DNA from: Zonotrichia leucophrys gambelii
Lineage: Eukaryota > Chordata > Aves > Passeriformes > Passerellidae
Assembly: GCF_028769735.1 (NCBI RefSeq)
Contig: NC_088173.1
Span: 6,841,038 to 6,905,037, forward strand
DNA: 64,000 nt
Reading direction: 5' to 3'
A program made the translations under genes and the position numbers. The number at the start of each line of letters is the position of its first letter. The stretch's first letter is position 1. Under the pieces are notes generated by a model, which made no database searches, was not told where the DNA came from, and was given only the letters and a program-made list of their open reading frames with translations. Below are positions 27,379 through 41,300 of the stretch, piece after piece.

Positions 27379-27540
27379 CTGGCGGCCGAGGCGGGGAGGG
27401 AGGGGAGAGGGAGGGAGGGAAGCGGGAGGGAGGGGAGTCGGGTGCCGCCGGCGAGCGGGGCAGGCGGCGGCGGGGAGCGGCGGGGAGCGCGGGGCGGCGG
27501 CGGCGGGCGCGGCCGGGACCGAGCGGGGACCGAGCGGCGG

Positions 27541-27554
27541 GCGCGCGCGCGCGT
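27541..27554. repeat. Alternating GC run in the CpG island
   Basis: Fourteen bases of alternating purine-pyrimidine (GC repeated, ending GT) can adopt Z-DNA and lie in the core of the CpG island. Confidence 0.7.
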
Positions 27555-27986
27555 GCCCGCTCGTGCCGGGGCGCGGGGCTGCCCCGGGGGCCGTCACGGG
27601 GCCGCGCCCGCCGCCCCCGCGGCCCGGCCCTCACGGGACACGGCGGGCGCGGGGTCCCCGCCGAGGGGCATCGGCACCGGCACCGGCCCGGGGCGGCTTC
27701 CGCGGCCTCGGAACCCGGAGCAGGCGGGCGCGGCAGCGTTGCCGGTGCGCGAACGAGAAACGGGGCGGAAAGCGGTCCCCGGAGCGGTACAAGACATTTC
27801 CCGTAGCCCTCCCTCCTCAGCCTGTCGGTCGCCTCCGGCCAAGCGCGCGTTCGGCGGGGCACAGCCCCGGAGCCGCCGCGCTGCCCCGGACTGCGGCGGG
27901 AGCGGCAGCCGCCAGCCCCGGCTCCCAGCCCGCTCCCGGCTGCCTCATTAACATTCCCTTCCCCGCTTGCCCACTGGCACAGTCTA

Positions 27987-27991
27987 ATTGG
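27987..27991 (-). promoter_or_regulatory. CCAAT motif at the upstream edge of the CpG island
   Basis: On the minus strand the bases read CATTCCAATTAG, a CCAAT motif just beyond the island, in the correct orientation for GABRA2. It is about 250-400 bases upstream of the most likely start region, which is far for a functional CCAAT box, so the call is weak. Confidence 0.25.
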
Positions 27992-28018
27992 AATGCAGAG
28001 AGAAGAAAAGTCTATCAT

Positions 28019-31000
28019 TTAATGTGAGCTCAGGATGAAGGCAGACAAGGAAACAAACCTCGCTTATATTTTTTTCCTTTTTTCCGCCTCAAATTGCATT
28101 ACTTTCTGTTGTATTGTCTTTTAAAGCACGCTGCCCTCCTTTCGTATATGCAGTCCTTCTCTGGTAGTAACTGGATCGCTGCTGGGATTCATTCCCATTG
28201 ATTTCAGGTTTTCCAGTACAAGTAGAACAGGACAGGCTCAATAATTAAAGATAAGGGTTTATATTTAGTGTACCCTCATTTTGCATTGTTAACTCGGAAA
28301 TAATTAAATAACGCTGGCAATAATATTTCAGCCCTTTTTCTGCATTTTAAACCAATCCTCACCTATCTCCTTTCCTTTCAATCTCTAAACTGCCCAAAGC
28401 ACCATCTCAATTATTCTCTCTTAATGTCACCGGCCCGCTTATTGTGTTTAACTGAAATTATTCTGATGAAGTTTGGTCCTGAATCAATACCACTCCCAAC
28501 ATGAACATGTGAAATAGGATGCACAGACATGGAAGGGGTCGGGGGGAGTGGGGGGGCAAGGAGGGAGGAGAGGGAAATAGGAGGGAAGGAGAAGTAGGAA
28601 AAAAAAAATAAGAAAAAAATTCTTAGGTTACCTATTGAATTGGGGTGTTCCTGCTTCCTAATTGTTGCAGTTTGCAGTTGGTGGTGTCCTTGTTTCCTTC
28701 TCCTTTCATGGTTTAATGACTCCACAGTAGAGGATGAGAAACAGAAAAAGGAAGAAAAAAACTTGGGCAATCAAGACCATTTGTTCCTTCCAACTTAGAG
28801 ATATTTTGTAACTTGGAGTAAGACTGAGAAGAGAGAGGGAATAATCTCAATGTCTTTGTTTTAGAATAACCTGTAAAATGACAGCCAAAACTATGGAAAA
28901 TGACAAAGACAAGGACAGAGGAGCAAAAGCTGAAATCTGAAAAACACTCTTTCAGCAGCCATCTAACACTGGCTGTGTCTAAGACACAAGGCCCTCATGT
29001 CTCCATGTACAGATGTGAAAATGTGCTCTGTTCACTCTCAGTTAGGTATCTATGGTCAATCCAAAGTCTTCTTTGGATTGCCTGTAAGTCCCACACATTA
29101 GGAATTAATAACTGATACTAGATGCAGAATCAACCCTCACAGTAAAGGAAACTAGTTTTAGCTACTTGTCCTAAGAAAAAGTGACTTCACAGATATCAAA
29201 ATGGAGGGAGAAAAAGAATCACTGAAAGTGAAGTCTTCATGATTTATTCTTATATGAAACACATTATGTAATCCAAGCAGAATGATTTTTTTCCACAGGT
29301 ATTCATGCCATTCCTTTTCAAAGCACACTTCCAGTAATAATAATACTGAAGCTATCATCTAATTTTCAAATGTAAGTTGCATCAAAAAATTTTAAAAAAC
29401 ACATTCATTAAGGAGAGCAGTCACAGTGGCTCCTTGTTGCTGTGATAGCAGATTGTCACTCCTCAAAGGCCACACAGGGTAGGTATGTATTTATGCTGAG
29501 CTTGTGCTCGTAGATTTTCCCAAGGAAAATGTGCTAGTTTTTAGGCTCTAATCACAATTACCCATGATGTTCTTTGAGATTTACCATAGCTTCATGCATT
29601 GAAGTCATGCTTCAGATTAAAATTTTTAAATAACCCCTCATACCCATTTTAAACAAGTTGGACAGGCCTGTGAGGCATCCCAAATCACAGGAAAGCTAAG
29701 TACAGGGACAAACTATGTGGCAACATGAAAAATCAGAGGCAATATAATTACTAACAGAGAGAAGGGTTTTTCTGGTAGGCTCACATACTTACAGCCTGTG
29801 CTGCTGGTGAACTGCAAAGTATTTGGGGAGAAAGCTGTGGTATTGCCGGGCTGTTTTTGCTTTGTTGTGTTACATGCAAACATAGCTCAAATGTGTTAGC
29901 TCTAGGTGGTTAGAAAAAGTGTGTTTGAGCCCCCTCAGGTGCACAGTCAGCAGGGAACCTTTCTTCCCTTCTGCATTATTATTTCTGGTATGGTATTGAA
30001 TGCTGTCTTTCATTATCGAATTTCAATTAACTCTAAGTGATATGCAGCGTCCATCATGTCACCAGGGTTTGTGAGACTCCCCTGAGTCCTGATGCAAGCA
30101 CCCTGGAAGATGGGGAGCCATGCCCTTGGTTTGAATAGGACTTGAAATAGTCCATAGAAAGGCAGCAGGTCTCCAAATTGTTACTTTCAAAGTATAAATA
30201 AAATATTTTACTTAAAAGGCTTTATTTCTTTTGTGTTATATTTGCTGCAATATATAAATAGAATTCAATCCCTATTTGGATATTTAAAAAATCTTAAAAA
30301 CAAACAAAGGACCTTACAATCCTATTATTCCCCTTGCCAAGGATCTCAAAACTCTGCACAGGCTGATAAACGATGTTTCAGAATTCTTTTGTGAGACTGG
30401 AATGACTTCCTCTGTGAGCACAAATTGAATAGCAGGGTAGGTATGTGACATTTCATAACCATTTCTTAGAGTTTAGAGGTAATAGAAACACAGGAGAGGT
30501 TAAGCCAAGGCCTCAAGTCATTATCCAGACTGAAAAACACTAGATTGAATGCTTCCTTTAAAATTGTGCTTAAAAGAATCATCTATATGACAAAGTTACA
30601 CCATCCTTCAGACAAAATAAATTACTCAAAAACAATACCTCCAATTTGTAGCCACTAGGGAGGTCCCAGTAATCATTTTCTGTCATGGACATAATCAAGT
30701 AATGCAAAACAGAACTTAATACATAATTCCGATCTGGAGTACATTCTGCAGTATAGCATTTCCAGAAAAAAAATTGGCAGATTGAGGTAATCAGCATTTA
30801 CTTTGTACTGCTTGAGAATAATCCCCACCCTTATATCTAGGCCAGCAGCACTCTGAGCTGTAAGGATATAAACAGTAATCACTGGAGTTAAATGACGTGA
30901 TACATATGTGTGAAAATTGAAGTGATATATCAGAAATTTTTGTATGTGATAAGTGGATATTTTTAGTATAAATTCTGCTTTTTATAAATATTCTTATCTC

Positions 31001-34000
31001 TAAAAAGACATAAAGCATATTTAAATATATTAATTTTCTGATAGACTGTTTCATCCTTTTAAAATTTCTATTTCAATTAATTAAATAGTTAAATATAAGC
31101 TCAAGTGTTGATATTTATATCCAAGACATAATTTCTATGTAATTTTAAACATGTATGTTATCTTATTTCTGTAAATAATGATGAAATAAAATGCTGAGGG
31201 GGGGAATTAGTTCTTGACCCTAGACTGGCTCATCATAGAGGTACATGACTCCTAGTCTAACAAAAAAGAAGGAAGAAGCTGGCTTTTTTCAGGAGCCCCT
31301 TAAAACCATGATGGAAATCAGATTTCTGTAAGAAGGCTCAGGTGTCCAAAACTCCTCCTCCTTATGCAAAATTGCAGCACAAATTTCTAAGAGTTGAAAT
31401 TATTTTGAGATGCGCCATCCATTACTAGATGCTAGTATAACAAGGAAACACAAAAAATTCTTCCAACTTTGCGCAGTACCCACCATTTTAAGTGTCTGAG
31501 TAACTTTTCAATTTGACTGAGTCACTTTCAGATTGGGAAGGGTTTCTGTGCTTGTCCAAAAGCTCTGGCTCTCATAGTCTTCCTGACTGAAGAGCAAGAG
31601 CAGAAGCAAAGGGCCGGTGCCAGTTTTATTTCAGCTGTGTGTAATCAGCTTTAAGTTGCTTTCCAATGTGCCCTGAGAAGTTCAGCAGAACAGGAAATTG
31701 AAATGAGCTTTCCCACCTTAAATATTGATGAATGTTTCTTCTTTCCCAGGATTATACTTCTCCCAGATTTGAACCTTAAATACCAGATGAGGATTTTTAG
31801 CTTTCTCCAAACACAAAGATATCTACAGAAGGAGTGAGCAGAGAGTCTTTGCTGTCTATCAGGAGTAGTGAAACTTTCCTCATCCTTTTAGACTAGATCT
31901 TCCTTGGTGGGAGAAATGCAGGACAAGCGACAGAGGGCAATGTAACACATTTACCAGCTGGGACAGGAAAGCTCCAGTAAATAGAAGTGGCTAATCACTC
32001 TGGGTCTGAGTTGAGAGGGAGATCTGCTTTTATAACAGCAACACTTTTCTTCATCTGCAAATCCCTGTTTTTTGTTGTATAGCTTACAGCAAAATGAGAC
32101 CTTTGCTTGAACAGACAAGGCAGAATGCTAGAAATGAAAATACATGTTAAATTGTTCTATAAATATAATAATTTTTGTGTTATTTGTATAAATACAGTTT
32201 ATCTTTCACTTGAGTATTTACTGGACTCTGAAGATGTTTTTAAGGTAAAGCAACACACATCTATGGTGTTTCATGTCTCAGTTTGAGGCAAGTAGAACTT
32301 TTATTAGAAAGATAGAAATATACTTAATTTCAAAAAATCAGTGTTGATTTTGAAATGAAATTGATATTCAGAGAAAATTTTACAAATTTATGGCCAGTTA
32401 TAATCAACTCTTTTCCCAGGAATAGAAAGAAAGGACACTAGACTTCTGCCACTTTGTGTGGCCTAAAAAATTCCCATGTACTGACTTTGCAGCCTGGTAA
32501 TATAAGGAATCATTTGTCCATAGTTATCTTTGTTTCTGCAAAGGCCTCATCTCCCCTTGTCAATAGCTGATACTGGCCATCCTAAATAATGTTTGATGCG
32601 CATAAATTTCTCAATGACCACAGGGTCTGCCTAAGCCTCAGGGCCTCAGACCGCTTCTTAGAGGATGTGCTTCTGCACATCTCTTTCCAGCACCATAATG
32701 CAGGCTGTAGGCAGATGACACGATTGAGCGGTGATATTTCTATGTTTAAAATTACTTCAATTCTGCTTCTGAGGATCTATTAACATAAAAGATCACTTAA
32801 AATAAGCAGAAAGCTAAATGGAGTATAGTATGACAAACAAAGGGATTGAGGAGGGATGAATTTTTCAGACAAACTGGTTCAAAAATACTGTCTTTTGTGA
32901 ATAAGCACAAGTCACTCTAGAACAAGAAGCACAATACAGACTTCAGATTGCCTGAAAATTGCTGAAATTGGCAGTTCTGGCAGTGCCAGGTTTTGAGCAG
33001 AAAATAATCATGGGGCATTTATTCCTACTAAGAGTGCCTTTAAATTTTAAATTTAAAATAATTGATGTCTTTCTAAATTCCTTGTAAAAAAAAATTCATC
33101 CTTTGGCCTTATTTCAGTTCTCCTCAAAAAAATGGCCAGAGTTCCGTTAGCAGTCTGTTCAATAACTGCTCCTAGTCAGGAATGCTTTTGTTCCTGATCC
33201 AAGACTACATTATCTTGGGTGGCAAAAAGTTTGCATTTTAAAAATGATTCTGCCTCCCAGGACTTCAAAGAGTTTCCTCCTGTCTTTTACTAATGTTAGC
33301 TAAAACACACACAAAGGTGTTCTTCTATCAGTAACAACAAATAATCCAAAGACAGTTCTAACATGAAATGTCTTGCCTAGCTTCAACAAGAACAACAACA
33401 ACAAAAAAAATCACATCACTCCATACTTGTGTTAACACAAATGCAGCTTCTGCATCGATGGAGTCTAGGAGGAGAAATGTTGTGCTATGTCCCATGTTTT
33501 TTAGGGGAAAAAAAAAAAGATAAACCATATAATTGCTAAGGAGTGTAGCTGTAGTTTATAACAGTCTGCTCACATTTTGCAGAAGCATGGAGCTATATAT
33601 ATCTGGGTTAATTAACTGCCATTACAGTATTTTTACGCATTTAAAAGAAGAATTCAGTTTTTCAGCACACTGCAGATGACATATTATGCAGGATGACAAT
33701 TAAATCATAATATAGACAACTGCATAAACAAACTGCTGGATTTCATTGCTTGCTCTAAGTATTGCTGTTTCCTAAACTGCCCCTTGCTGCACCAAGAGAT
33801 AGAGAGATCAGAAAGCTTCCAAGCTGGGCAGAGGAGAACCACCCCAGGACCTGAAGAGGTGGTTAGGTGGTTAGATGGGTTCTCAGCCTGCCCTGCTGGA
33901 GGGGCTTGAATTACCCAATAATTTCTCCTAGCATGCACCTAAGCTGGCAGTATGAACCCTTCTTCACTCTTCCTTGATTAAGCACAAGAGATCTTAGTGT

Positions 34001-34650
34001 GGATGAAGGTTTTCCATCTCATCTCTCCTCACTTCCAAACACGCAGATGCCAAGTACAGCCCAGAGCCTGTCAGTCCAGCTGCATTCCATTGCTTTGAGA
34101 ACGCCCCGGGCTAAAAGAAATAAATAAATAACCAGATAAATGGATGACAGCTCATATAAATAGTCCTCATTTACCTTCCTCTCCTTCCAAACAATGAATC
34201 ACCAATGAAAGGGTGATGACTCACTAGGGGAATCCAAAACATGCTGTCCCTTTCATATGTGAGTCTGCAGTAGCCATCCATGCTCCAAAGGGGGAGAAAA
34301 CTGGGCTGCATTTAAATATTCATTTTCACAAAGCTGAGTCAAAGCTGCTGGTAAGTGCCAAGGGATTTTCAAGGAAAAACAGCTGCCCTCATATCTCCTG
34401 GATGTCGTGAGAATGTATAAATAGTTGCACATGGCAGATAGTTTATGCCAACACAGTATTTCATTTGTGAGCGTCTGGGTAGCAACTGCTGGACACAAGA
34501 CAGCATCTGCAATAAAAATAATATGCTACTGTCTACAAAGTAAGAGCTGTGTTACCCAAAAGCTCTGCATGGTGCTATTCAAGTTTGCCACACAAAAAGG
34601 GGTGTCTGGGGTAAGAGTTCATTAAATATCACCAAGATTATTTCAGAAGG
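28019..34650. other. Proximal upstream flank of GABRA2
   Basis: AT-rich non-coding DNA. Apart from the polypurine tract at 28531-28618 I see no repeat, RNA gene or credible exon. Short open frames are scattered and unremarkable. Confidence 0.7.
28531..28618 (+). repeat. G-rich polypurine tract upstream of the CpG island
   Basis: Nearly 90 bases are almost all purine, with runs of four, six and seven G in the first 30 bases. It can form G-quadruplex or triplex DNA. It lies about 0.6 kb upstream of the CpG island. Confidence 0.75.
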
Positions 34651-35300
34651 GAGCTTGTGTCCCTTTTAATTGATTCTGTGGTACCTGCCTTTGTGCTCTG
34701 AGATCATTCTGATGGTCTCTGTTGTCTCTCTAAGAACTGGACAGGTTATCACCTGGCCTGGCCAGTCTCTGGCATGGGTGGACAAATTGCCTGCCACATT
34801 TTGGGAACATGGCATCAGGCGCCTCTTCCCTGTTTGGGTTTCCCTTTTTTCTCTGCACAGTTTCCTCACTGTGCCACCTGGTTTTAGAGGCTTGCTTTGG
34901 TGCATTGCAAGTCCCTTTTTCCTGGGAAGCCCTAAGGGATGCTGTGAGTGCACAGGGACAGCTCCTTCCCCACCCTACTGGGGGAGTGCAAGGCCACATT
35001 TGATGGAGGAAGCTTTTAGCTAACCACAAATTGCCACTGTACTGAAAAGCAGGCACGAGGATGGCCATATGTCACAAACATGCTTGTTAGCTGGGACAAG
35101 ATGCTCCCCAGCACTGACTCTCCCTCAGCACCTCAATCTGTTGTCACAAACACCAGAGGCAGAGGGACAGTGATCTGGGATGCAAGAGATTGAAGAAAAA
35201 CGTCATGTTTTAATCTAATTTACTGAGTCACAAGCTTAAACTTCCAGCTTTACAGTCCTCACAGAATTCCCACTCCTCTCTTTTGCTTCCCATTTACCAC
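34650..35300. other. GC-richer block of unknown origin
   Basis: Composition rises above the surroundings, and both strands are open for about 110 codons across 34670-35068. Two copies of TTGTCACAAACA-like sequence lie near 35070 and 35141. It could be a decayed long terminal repeat or other retroelement, but no diagnostic ends were found. Confidence 0.3.
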
Positions 35301-38300
35301 AGGCAACAGCTCACTAGGAACCTCATATTGTCATATCCTTGACTGTAATTTTTTTTAATTACGTATTTGCCCAACAGGATTATTTCCACTATAAAAATAG
35401 TATATGTGGCTGTTACAATTCTCAGTTTCTCTTCAAGGAAAAAATTGTAGCTGAATGGAATCCTATTCTGTTTTTGAAATTTTAAAGGACTAGCAGGGGG
35501 TTCTCTTTGTATAAGGATCTTTCTATTGCTCCAAACCTAAAGCCTACATTAAAAGATGCAGCTAAAAAAAAGAGATAAGTCTACCAAAAACAAACAGCTT
35601 ACATTCAAGAAACTGAAGAAAACATGCAAGACAGTCTTTGTGCACTGTTTATATTAGAGATGTACCTGCAGCCCTATTTGGCAGACTTGTAGCTTTCACA
35701 GACTTTCATTGGGGTAGTTTGGATTGCAGAGAAGTCTTTCTTCTCTGGATTTTACTCATGAGAGACTGGATTGAGTGTTTCCTCTAATTAATTTTATCAT
35801 GCATTAAAAAAAATTTAAAAAATCAAATGGATCAAGCTATTCAAAGAGATTGTAAAGATTTTTATATATATATAATTTATTTACCCAATTGTCTTTCTTT
35901 TTCAGGGTGATTTTCTTCTCAGCTTCCTGCATTTTTTATCAGCCTGTTTCATTTTAAGAAAAATATCATAGGCTTCAAGCTGCTCCTGTGTTACATCATT
36001 AAAATGCTGGGAAAATTACTATTCCAAAGTTAATTGTTACTAATATTTTAGTTTTGTGAACATTATTGTAAATGTAAAATGAGTCTTTGGTGTTCTATCC
36101 CTTAAAGTGAAAAAAATATTTTGGCATTAAAGAATTTTGTACCTCACTGGTACATCAGCTGCATTGATAACAAGTCTCAAAAATTATAAACAGTACTTGT
36201 AAAGCCATGCAAGTCTTCTCAAATGACACAGTATGGTTTTATTTGGCTGAAAATTAAAGAGTAAATTTAAGTTTATTCTGAATACTGTTCAGACATATTA
36301 TTCAAACAAAGACTGCTTGTTTGCAGTTTTCATTATTTTACATGTTCTGTACTTCAACTCTGTCAAAACTTGGTAAAACATGAATCACATGCCACCAGTT
36401 GCATATTGTTGCTGTGTTTCCTCAAGTTTTTATGTATCTCTGCATTCCAGTCACCTGGCAAACCCAAGCTGTAGTGTTAAAACCCCAACCAATTCTCATG
36501 ACTTCCACAGGACCCATAATTCTTTCCAAGGGTTTCCACTTCAGAGCCTGCTTTGAAGGTGAGTCCTTTGGATGTGTTTCACAGAACAATGACAGGAACT
36601 AGCACATTGTTCCACCCAAATACCTGTGCTTGAGTGAGAGCATCTGTATACTGCGATTTTTTGGGAAAGAAATGTGAAGAAGCTTCAAAACAGCTCAGAT
36701 CCTGTTAACAGTGTGGAATTTGGGAATAGGAGCAACAAAAGTTGCTTGATAAGGTTTGCACCTTTGAGATGTCAGGGTGAACACTCGGTGGTAGGTAACT
36801 CCATGGCTTGAGTGCTGTTAACCCAGATTTATCTGCAGGTTGCTCGGGATGTATCAGGATGAGTCCCCCTAAAAACTTAATGCTTTTCAGACAGTATTTA
36901 TGGAACATATTTAAGATGCTAAAATTTTACATATGGTCCACAATGTCTTTTCTGTACCTGTGATCTGATGGACTGAGGATGTAGAGGAAAATTAATACAT
37001 TATCAACTAAAAAATGGAATTTTCTACATATATTGGTTTTGGAATAATACTGAAGTATTATAAGATCATGGAAGGACTATTAACATAATATATTTATACA
37101 AGGACAATGTATATTTAATCAGTACTTAATGGTGATATCTTAATAGGTTTCCCCATAGAGAACGACAATGTGATTTTCATCTTCCTGAATTAATAATCTT
37201 GCAGAATGCTGAAGACCATTTTTACATTTCATTCATATGCAGAAAGAAGAAATCTTTTTCTGAGCAACTAAGGAAACCTCTAAAACAAATCAAAGCTGTG
37301 GGCAGTGAGCACAGAGAACTCATTAGCTCAAGGCAAGTAACCCAGGAAAATTAATGCTGGACTGGGGGGAGTTCAAAGACTTTGAGGGTAACAGTTTAAA
37401 ATGAAGTGTTTATGGCCTTGAATAGTTAAGACCTTGTGAATGACTATATTCTTTTCAGAAGGCATGAAACATCAAAGGAGAGTGGAACAGAAATAAATCT
37501 ATGCACAAAAAGAACTGAGAAAGAGAAAGGAAGAGCTTTCATTGTGTCCACAGAAGGGAAAAATTCCTCAAGATCCTCAGAGTCTACTCAGGAGACAGTG
37601 ACCACTACTGCTGCACGATGAGCAGGGGCAGGGGTGCAGGGAGATTGTCAAAGGATCATGTGCAGGGGTCCAGGTATGCTGGGCAGCCCTTAGGTGGTGT
37701 GTCTGGTGGATGCTCCAGCTGTGTCAGGATCTCCAGCACAGTGTGTCCCAGGTCTGCAAGTAACTCCTTTTGTACTGCTCCTAAATTCAGTGTGCATTAG
37801 TCAGAAACAGAGAAGAGAGGTGCCTCTGAATCACTGATGTAAAGTGGCACTGTAAAGCAATTGTGGTCCTAGGACACACCAGGAAGATTTTTGCAGGAGT
37901 AATAAAGTTTTAGTACCTCAGTATATGATGCTTATGTGGTCTCAGGAATAATAATGATCAGCTTTTAAATGGGTGTTTCAGAAGAAAGAACTGAAACTTA
38001 GAATATCTGTCCAAAAGGGCCATGGAAATGACAGGATTACTTATATTACAGAATAAAGTCAAGAGTTGTTTCCTTGTGCCTACTACAGTGAAGGCTGAAG
38101 AAAGAGGGGCAAAAGGAGGTAGGAAGCTCTGACAAGGTGTCTTCAGGAAACATCAAAGCAAAAAAGAAATTTTGCTGCTGAAGGACAAAAGAGGTGAGTA
38201 ACCACAGGTCTCAAATAGATGTACCCATGAAAATAGAGTGTTTCTAGCAAAGTGGAACAGCTGCAACAGGAGACTGTGATAGAGAAAAACATAACTGTTG

Positions 38301-41300
38301 GTAAGAAAAAGGGAACAAACCAGCTGTTTGAGCATCACTTTTCTGGATGCTTGTTGTTTTGTGATACATTTCTCATTCTTTGACTAAACTTCGAAAATAC
38401 TGGAAACCCCTCTTCTATCATCTTCAACTATATTTTCTCCTGAAAGACAGAGTTTACTGGGAAAACTATAGGAGTTATTTTACTTCTGTACATCTTGAAT
38501 GTTTCAGCACTATTGCTGAAAGTGGTAGAAGAAAAAATCAATGATAGCAACAATTTTATAATAAATATGGTACAAAACTGAGGAGCACACTTTATCATAA
38601 GTGCCTACAGGCATGGCTGGTGAGTGTTAGTTTGGCAACACTGGTAGCATCTATTGCACAGATATTTAAATACTATCACCGTTCAGTTTTTGGATGGAGC
38701 TGTCTTGAAGAAAATTGTATTTTTGAACAAATAATGTGTACACTGATTCCTTACACATGAAACCTGCTCTTTTCCAGGCAACCACACTACATCAGCTCAT
38801 TATGGTTATGAAAAAGATATAGTATTAAAATATGTTACCATGCCTGTTCTAGAACTTTTCAACACACACTTACTTTTTTTTTTTTTGAGGTATATTAGCT
38901 GGTTGAGACAAACTTCTTCCAAAAAGGCATAGAGAACAACAATTTTACAGTTCTTTCCTTTGTTTTGTAAAATTAGGATTTTCCCCTTAAGGCTCAGTAT
39001 GGATTCAGTGACATAGCTGTTGTATATTTTATAAAAACATATATTGTGAATACCTCAGAAGAGTAAGATACATGCTGACCAAAGTCAGAAATAAGTGAGG
39101 TGTCTCAAAGTGTCTTATAAAAATCTACACATGGATGAAGATCAAGTTTGGATATTTTCTGCTGAACAGGGAAGTATTTTTACAAAACTGTCAAAGTATT
39201 TATTAAAAAATATTTTTAATAATATAACATCTCATTCTCATTTTACTGTACAGTAAAAATTACAGGCCCTACAGCATCACCATAATTTATTCAATATGCT
39301 ACTACCTCAATTTTTTTTTCTCTATTAGAGAGAATGAGGAATGACATATATGTATGTGTATATATATCTACACACTAAAAAAGTGTGATTGATTAGGCCT
39401 GATTTTTATTAAGCAGATATGCATTGTTCATTTCCATCCCAAAAGGGATGGAAGGTAAAAAATGAATGAAAAATGTTAGCAAAGTCATTTAAGAATGAAT
39501 GTGATTAGAATCCATATCTTTCTTACGGTACCCAGAACTCTCAAGAGCAAATGGCAAATGTATTCCAGCCACTGGCAAGCAAAGATTAGATAATAAATCT
39601 CAGAGAAATGAGAAAGGTTAATAGAAGACCATAATAAGGAAAGAAAATTATCTCATGAATTCAATTAGGAACTTTGATATCTCAGGCTAAATGTAGAAAC
39701 CAGAGATTCAGAGGTACCTGGATATGGAATTGTATGTCATTGAAACAAGAAAATATAGAACAAAAATGCTTTTTGGTAGAGAGAGGTCAGTTTTACACAG
39801 GTGGAAGAGGGACAGAAGTGTTTAGTCCACTGAAAAAGCTTTTCTACTAGCTGAATTGGATACTGTTGTGTTGCTGTATTAAAGCTGGATTGAACATTTG
39901 TGTGTTTCCTATGTGTGATCATATGTCAAAGCCAGTCTCAATGGTCAGGAATACCCCCTATTTTCCTTGTTTCACAAGGGGGTGTATTCTCCAGTGAATT
40001 CTACAGCCCTGTTTTTAATCTTGATTAGTTAAAGATAAATAGGTAAGTGTAAATAAAAAGAGCAAACAGTTTTCTCTTACTTTGGTCTGTTATTAGTACC
40101 AGATACAGTTAAGAGAGTTACCACTTCTGTCAACTCACGTCCAGGTCCTTAACCAGAATCAGGAACCAGAAATACAGAAAAGATTTTGCAAAATATTATT
40201 TTATGATTTTGTAAAAATTATAAAAGACAATTCCTCTATTCTAAAGAAGAAAATACAGGGATAAATTTAATAGGCCGTTCATAAAACTTGAAGTTAGAAT
40301 AGATGTATTTCTACAGCAAAAAAGCAATTAAGTCTCAGGGAAACAAAAAAAAAAAAAAAAGGAAATGTCTCCTAGAGCTCGAGGAATAGTTGTTCACACA
40401 CTTGGCCAGGAGAGGGACTGCTGATGTCTGAGCCAGGCTGTGCCCAGCAGAAACTGCCTTAGCTATGCCAGAAAGGCATTTCCAGGACAGCCCTGCTGCC
40501 AGGTAGGGGGGTTTGCCTTTGATACTAAACTGCAGCATGAAAGAATCTCCACCTGGAGATTCAGTTAAGTGCCCAAGCTTTCAAAAAATGCACACACACC
40601 TCAAAATACTGCATTGTGCTCTAATGGATGAAGGGGTTTACCTAGATTTAAAATGACAATGACATTTCTCCAGGCTTAAATGAATTAATTATACAGCAAC
40701 TACAATACAACTAAATCTCAGCAATATGAGAAGATTCAGGGATATTGCTATAAAGGCATGTTTCTTCAAAGATATTTTCATAAGGGATATGTTCTGGAGA
40801 AAAAAAAAACAAACAAAAAAACAAGAACAAGCAAGCAAATAAGCTCCCATCTCTCTCTCTCTCTCACACACACACACAGAAAAACAGGGTTTTTATTACT
40901 CTGCACTTCTTACTGAGATTTCTGAAGAATTTGCCTTGGTAAAAAAAAAAACAATACAGAGAGAAAAGTTAAGTTACTCTTTCTTTTCCCCATATGCTGC
41001 AGATTTGTCTGATTTGAATGAAGAGTGGTGGGTGGGTATGCTGGATTTTCAAGGACACTTACTCCAATTGTACAGAAAAGCTCAGCATCCATTCTGCTTT
41101 TGGCAGAGCAGAAAGCATGTAAGCAGCTAGCAAAATAGAAACACCAAAATCTGTAAATCCTTACTTGAACTGAATGTCCAAGCTTCTGCCTATAGGTGAC
41201 AGACTCCGTTCCCCACTGGTGCAAATCCTTTTCATCAGTGTATTACTTCAAATAATACAACTGTAAAATAAAGTAATTTGTTTTAATTTCTTGTGCTGCA

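Larger units (their letters stand above)
27353..27600 (-). other. GABRA2: Predicted non-coding first exon of GABRA2 (right end approximate)
   Basis: The 3' edge is set by a near-consensus 5' splice site, CCCAG|gtaggg. The transcription start is unknown, so the right end is a guess. On the minus strand the first ATGs upstream are near 27669 and 27796, so a transcript starting below about 27660 would have no upstream ATG in this exon. Mammalian GABRA2 has non-coding first exons, which supports the layout by analogy. Confidence 0.42.
27060..27960. promoter_or_regulatory. GABRA2: CpG island, GABRA2 promoter region
   Basis: About 900 bases of very GC- and CpG-rich sequence sit abruptly in an AT-rich region, just upstream of the GABRA2 start-codon exon. 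Many GC boxes are present (for example ggggcggg near 27094-27109 and ggggcgg near 27762). No TATA box is apparent. This is the usual architecture of a broad, TATA-less neuronal gene promoter. The exact transcription start cannot be read from sequence. Long open frames on both strands here are a by-product of the low frequency of stop codons. Confidence 0.88.

Noticed and set aside
27053..28027. Open frames of about 320 codons on the minus strand and 294 on the plus strand
   Set aside because: They lie in the CpG island where stop codons are rare. Both are P/A/R/G-rich low-complexity translations on opposite strands with no domain.
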